Positions 62,666-64,000 of a DNA stretch of 64,000 bases are shown in pieces (the first letter of the stretch is position 1; every line of letters begins with the position of its first letter). The notes under the pieces were generated by a model. That model searched no databases. It had not been told where the DNA came from and worked only from the letters and a program-made list of their open reading frames with translations. This DNA comes from Cytophagales bacterium WSM2-2 (GTDB lineage Bacteria; Bacteroidota; Bacteroidia; Cytophagales; Cyclobacteriaceae): the NCBI GenBank assembly GCA_015472025.1, contig BNHL01000001.1:3522001-3586000 (forward strand). The letters are read 5' to 3'. A program made the translations under genes and the position numbers.

Positions 62666-62914
62666 TTAGTTTTTGACAATTAACCAAATAATATTTAGAA
62701 TCATACCCACAATAACTACCGTGCTTACGATTCTTGCAAATTTGAATAAATTCTCTTTGGTCTCAGGTATTTTAAAAACTTTAAGCCAAATCCAGCTAGA
62801 TTCTTTATCCTTTATTTTTTCGAATTGTTTATTTGCCCATTTCCCGTTGAACGCAAGCGAGAATTGAATGATAACTACAATGCCAATCGCTACGTAAAAT
62901 TCATATATAATCAT
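62666..62914 (-). CDS. Small membrane protein, function unknown
   Basis: An 82-residue protein with two hydrophobic segments (VAIGIVVIIQFSLAFNG and IVSTVVIVGMILNIIWLIV) around a polar loop with WANKQFEKIKDKESSWIWLK. No family recognised. It lies upstream of the VOC gene in the same module and probably shares its transcript. Confidence 0.5.
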   Translation of the reverse strand: MIIYEFYVAIGIVVIIQFSLAFNGKWANKQFEKIKDKESSWIWLKVFKIPETKENLFKFARIVSTVVIVGMILNIIWLIVKN

Positions 62915-62950
62915 TTATTCCCGTTATTTGTCTACATAATTTAAGTGATC

Positions 62951-63118
62951 CTCCCGGCATTGCAGTCATTGCTACTGTTCTTCCTCGCCCCGCCTTACTT
63001 CATAAAAATAACTAAGCCGTATCAATTGGTAAACCCTTCATAGCGTTTGTAAGAAACTTTTAAAGGAGGTTTTAGCTTTCAAAATTAATCGATGAAGAAC
63101 ACCGGCTAAGGCGGGGGA
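62951..63118. repeat. Module-boundary repeat, copy G
   Basis: About 168 bases. The left arm contains a short insertion (CTCCCGGCATTGCAGTCATT) and the core is slightly diverged (CATAAAAATAACTAAGCC). Right arm: GATGAAGAACACCGGC followed by TAAGGCGGGGGAG. Same orientation as the others. Confidence 0.75.
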
Positions 63119-63145
63119 GAAGGCCTGCGCTAGTTTGGGATTAAT

Positions 63146-63700
63146 TTAAATCCACCCTTCATCCATAGGCTTAAATTCTCCATATGGAAAAGACCTATAA
63201 ACAACAACTGAGAGTCCAGCTTCATCAGTGCCTGAAACTGAATTTAGATAAATAAGGCCTAATTGCGACAAAAGGAAAATCTGTGGATCAATCACTTGTT
63301 CATTAACTAAGCTATCATAATGAAAATCTTTAAACATATGCACCTTTAGATCTGTGCGAGCAAATTGTGTATCCCCATGGAAGTATGAAAAACGATTAAG
63401 TTTGTGAAATACAATTTGGAAGCTACTACCGTTATGCTCAAATAAGATGTGAGGTCTCTTATTTATATATCGAAGATGTAAAACCTCGGAACCATTTGTG
63501 CTTTTTGTTGAGACTTCAACGTTAGCATCAGAAGAAAAGAATCGGACTCCCTTCTTTTTAATCGATCCAAATTCTCGACCGGCAGACAGTATCTTCCAAT
63601 TGTTGCTCAAAATATATTCCTGAAAGCTTAGACCGAGCGTAGGCTTATCATCAATATTTACTGACAGCGAGCTACCTTTTTGGATTATATTCAATTGCAT
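63146..63700 (-). CDS. Hypothetical protein, possibly LURP/Tubby-like fold
   Basis: A 184-residue soluble protein without signal peptide. Alternating hydrophobic strand-like segments (KRPHILFEHNGSSFQIVFHK, FSYFHGDTQFARTDLKVHMF) suggest a beta-barrel of the LURP/Tubby type, which I infer from pattern alone. It is the only gene of the module between copies G and H. Confidence 0.45.
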   Translation of the reverse strand: MQLNIIQKGSSLSVNIDDKPTLGLSFQEYILSNNWKILSAGREFGSIKKKGVRFFSSDANVEVSTKSTNGSEVLHLRYINKRPHILFEHNGSSFQIVFHKLNRFSYFHGDTQFARTDLKVHMFKDFHYDSLVNEQVIDPQIFLLSQLGLIYLNSVSGTDEAGLSVVVYRSFPYGEFKPMDEGWI

Positions 63701-63812
63701 ATACTACACTATGATTATGTAAACCAAACTAGCGCAGTCTTGTGCGCACATTGTGTGATGACTGACTTGCGCGGCTCAAAAATAGCCCAAGTCAATCAAA
63801 TTTTTTCCACTA

Positions 63813-63979
63813 CTCCGCCCTTGACGGGTGTTCTTCACCGCCAAGCCTGACCACATAAGATAACTAACTCTTATCACTTGTAACTTCATTCATAGCGTTT
63901 GTAAGAAACCTTTGCCTATATATAAGGCGGGGCTTAGCTTTCAAAATTAGCCGGTGAAGAACACCGGCTAAGGCGGGAG
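63813..63979. repeat. Module-boundary repeat, copy H
   Basis: About 167 bases with clear outer arms: CTCCGCCCTTGACGGGTGTT at left, GGTGAAGAACACCGGC with TAAGGCGGGAG at right. The core is diverged (CATAAGATAACTAACTC). Same orientation. The window ends 21 bases later, so the array may continue. The gap 63701-63812 holds no gene that I can see. Confidence 0.8.
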
Positions 63980-64000
63980 GAAGACAGATTTAAATTTCTA

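Noticed and set aside
54601..63979. Classical integron attC sites
   Set aside because: The elements are palindromic and array-like, but I found no consistent GTTRRRY/RYYYAAC boxes at their ends, copies B and C carry insertions, and genes are not all in one orientation. No intI is in the window. The array idea is kept only as a hypothesis.
54601..63979. Ordinary MITE or transposon insertions
   Set aside because: No target-site duplication was seen next to any copy, no transposase is nearby, and the same orientation in all eight copies is unexpected for random insertion. MITE origin cannot be excluded without the genome-wide distribution.
1..64000. tRNA, rRNA, CRISPR or prophage
   Set aside because: I looked for these on both strands by eye and found no cloverleaf-like gene, no regularly spaced short direct repeats and no phage structural genes. 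Small RNAs without a typical shape could still be missed.

Overview
The window looks like chromosomal DNA from a Bacteroidota bacterium, probably a gliding-type member of the Cytophagales. The support is: a type IX secretion (T9SS) cargo with a CHU_C-type sorting domain beside a PorP/SprF-like protein, a LytS/LytTR pair with a propeller sensor, a typical Bacteroidota acyltransferase/SemiSWEET/TPR gene content, and several promoters of the Bacteroidota type (TAnnTTTG at -7). No rRNA, tRNA, CRISPR array, transposase or phage gene was seen. Species cannot be named from the sequence alone.

Layout. 0-6.5 kb: propeller histidine kinase plus LytTR regulator, then a tightly overlapping set of ECF sigma factor, 62-residue membrane protein and lgt, converging on a DoxX-like gene. 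6.6-18.9 kb: methionine aminopeptidase, small lipoproteins, a GMC oxidoreductase, small membrane proteins, an acyltransferase, a TPR histidine kinase, a dienelactone hydrolase and a glycosyltransferase. 19-26.2 kb: a compact leftward operon DUF58 - transglutaminase - MoxR ATPase - TPR protein. 26.4-29.3 kb: rtcB behind an apparent transcription attenuator with a 25-codon leader ORF, followed by two tandem paralogous TPR genes. 29.3-35.7 kb: SemiSWEET, TSUP transporter, serine hydrolase, DEAD-box helicase, AraC regulator and ester cyclase. 35.7-40.9 kb: a leftward operon of ECF sigma, membrane protein with a TonB-type C-terminus, T9SS cargo and PorP-OmpA fusion. 41-54 kb: a soluble coiled-coil histidine kinase, a second GMC oxidoreductase, lipoproteins and a run of small stress or housekeeping genes (AraC, YCII, DUF1801, VOC, Crp, pirin, YceI, metallo-beta-lactamase fold).

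54.6-64 kb is different. Eight copies of one structured, roughly 165-200 bp palindromic repeat lie there, all in the same orientation, and divide the DNA into modules of one to three small genes (ceramidase-like lipoprotein, SDR plus AraC, methyltransferase plus AraC, VOC protein, several unknowns). The outer arms of each copy are complementary to each other but differ between copies. None of these repeats was noticed in the first 54 kb. This resembles a cassette array, although the sites do not show classical integron attC boxes and no recombinase is in view. It is the strongest candidate here for an undescribed system; the rtcB attenuator is the second.
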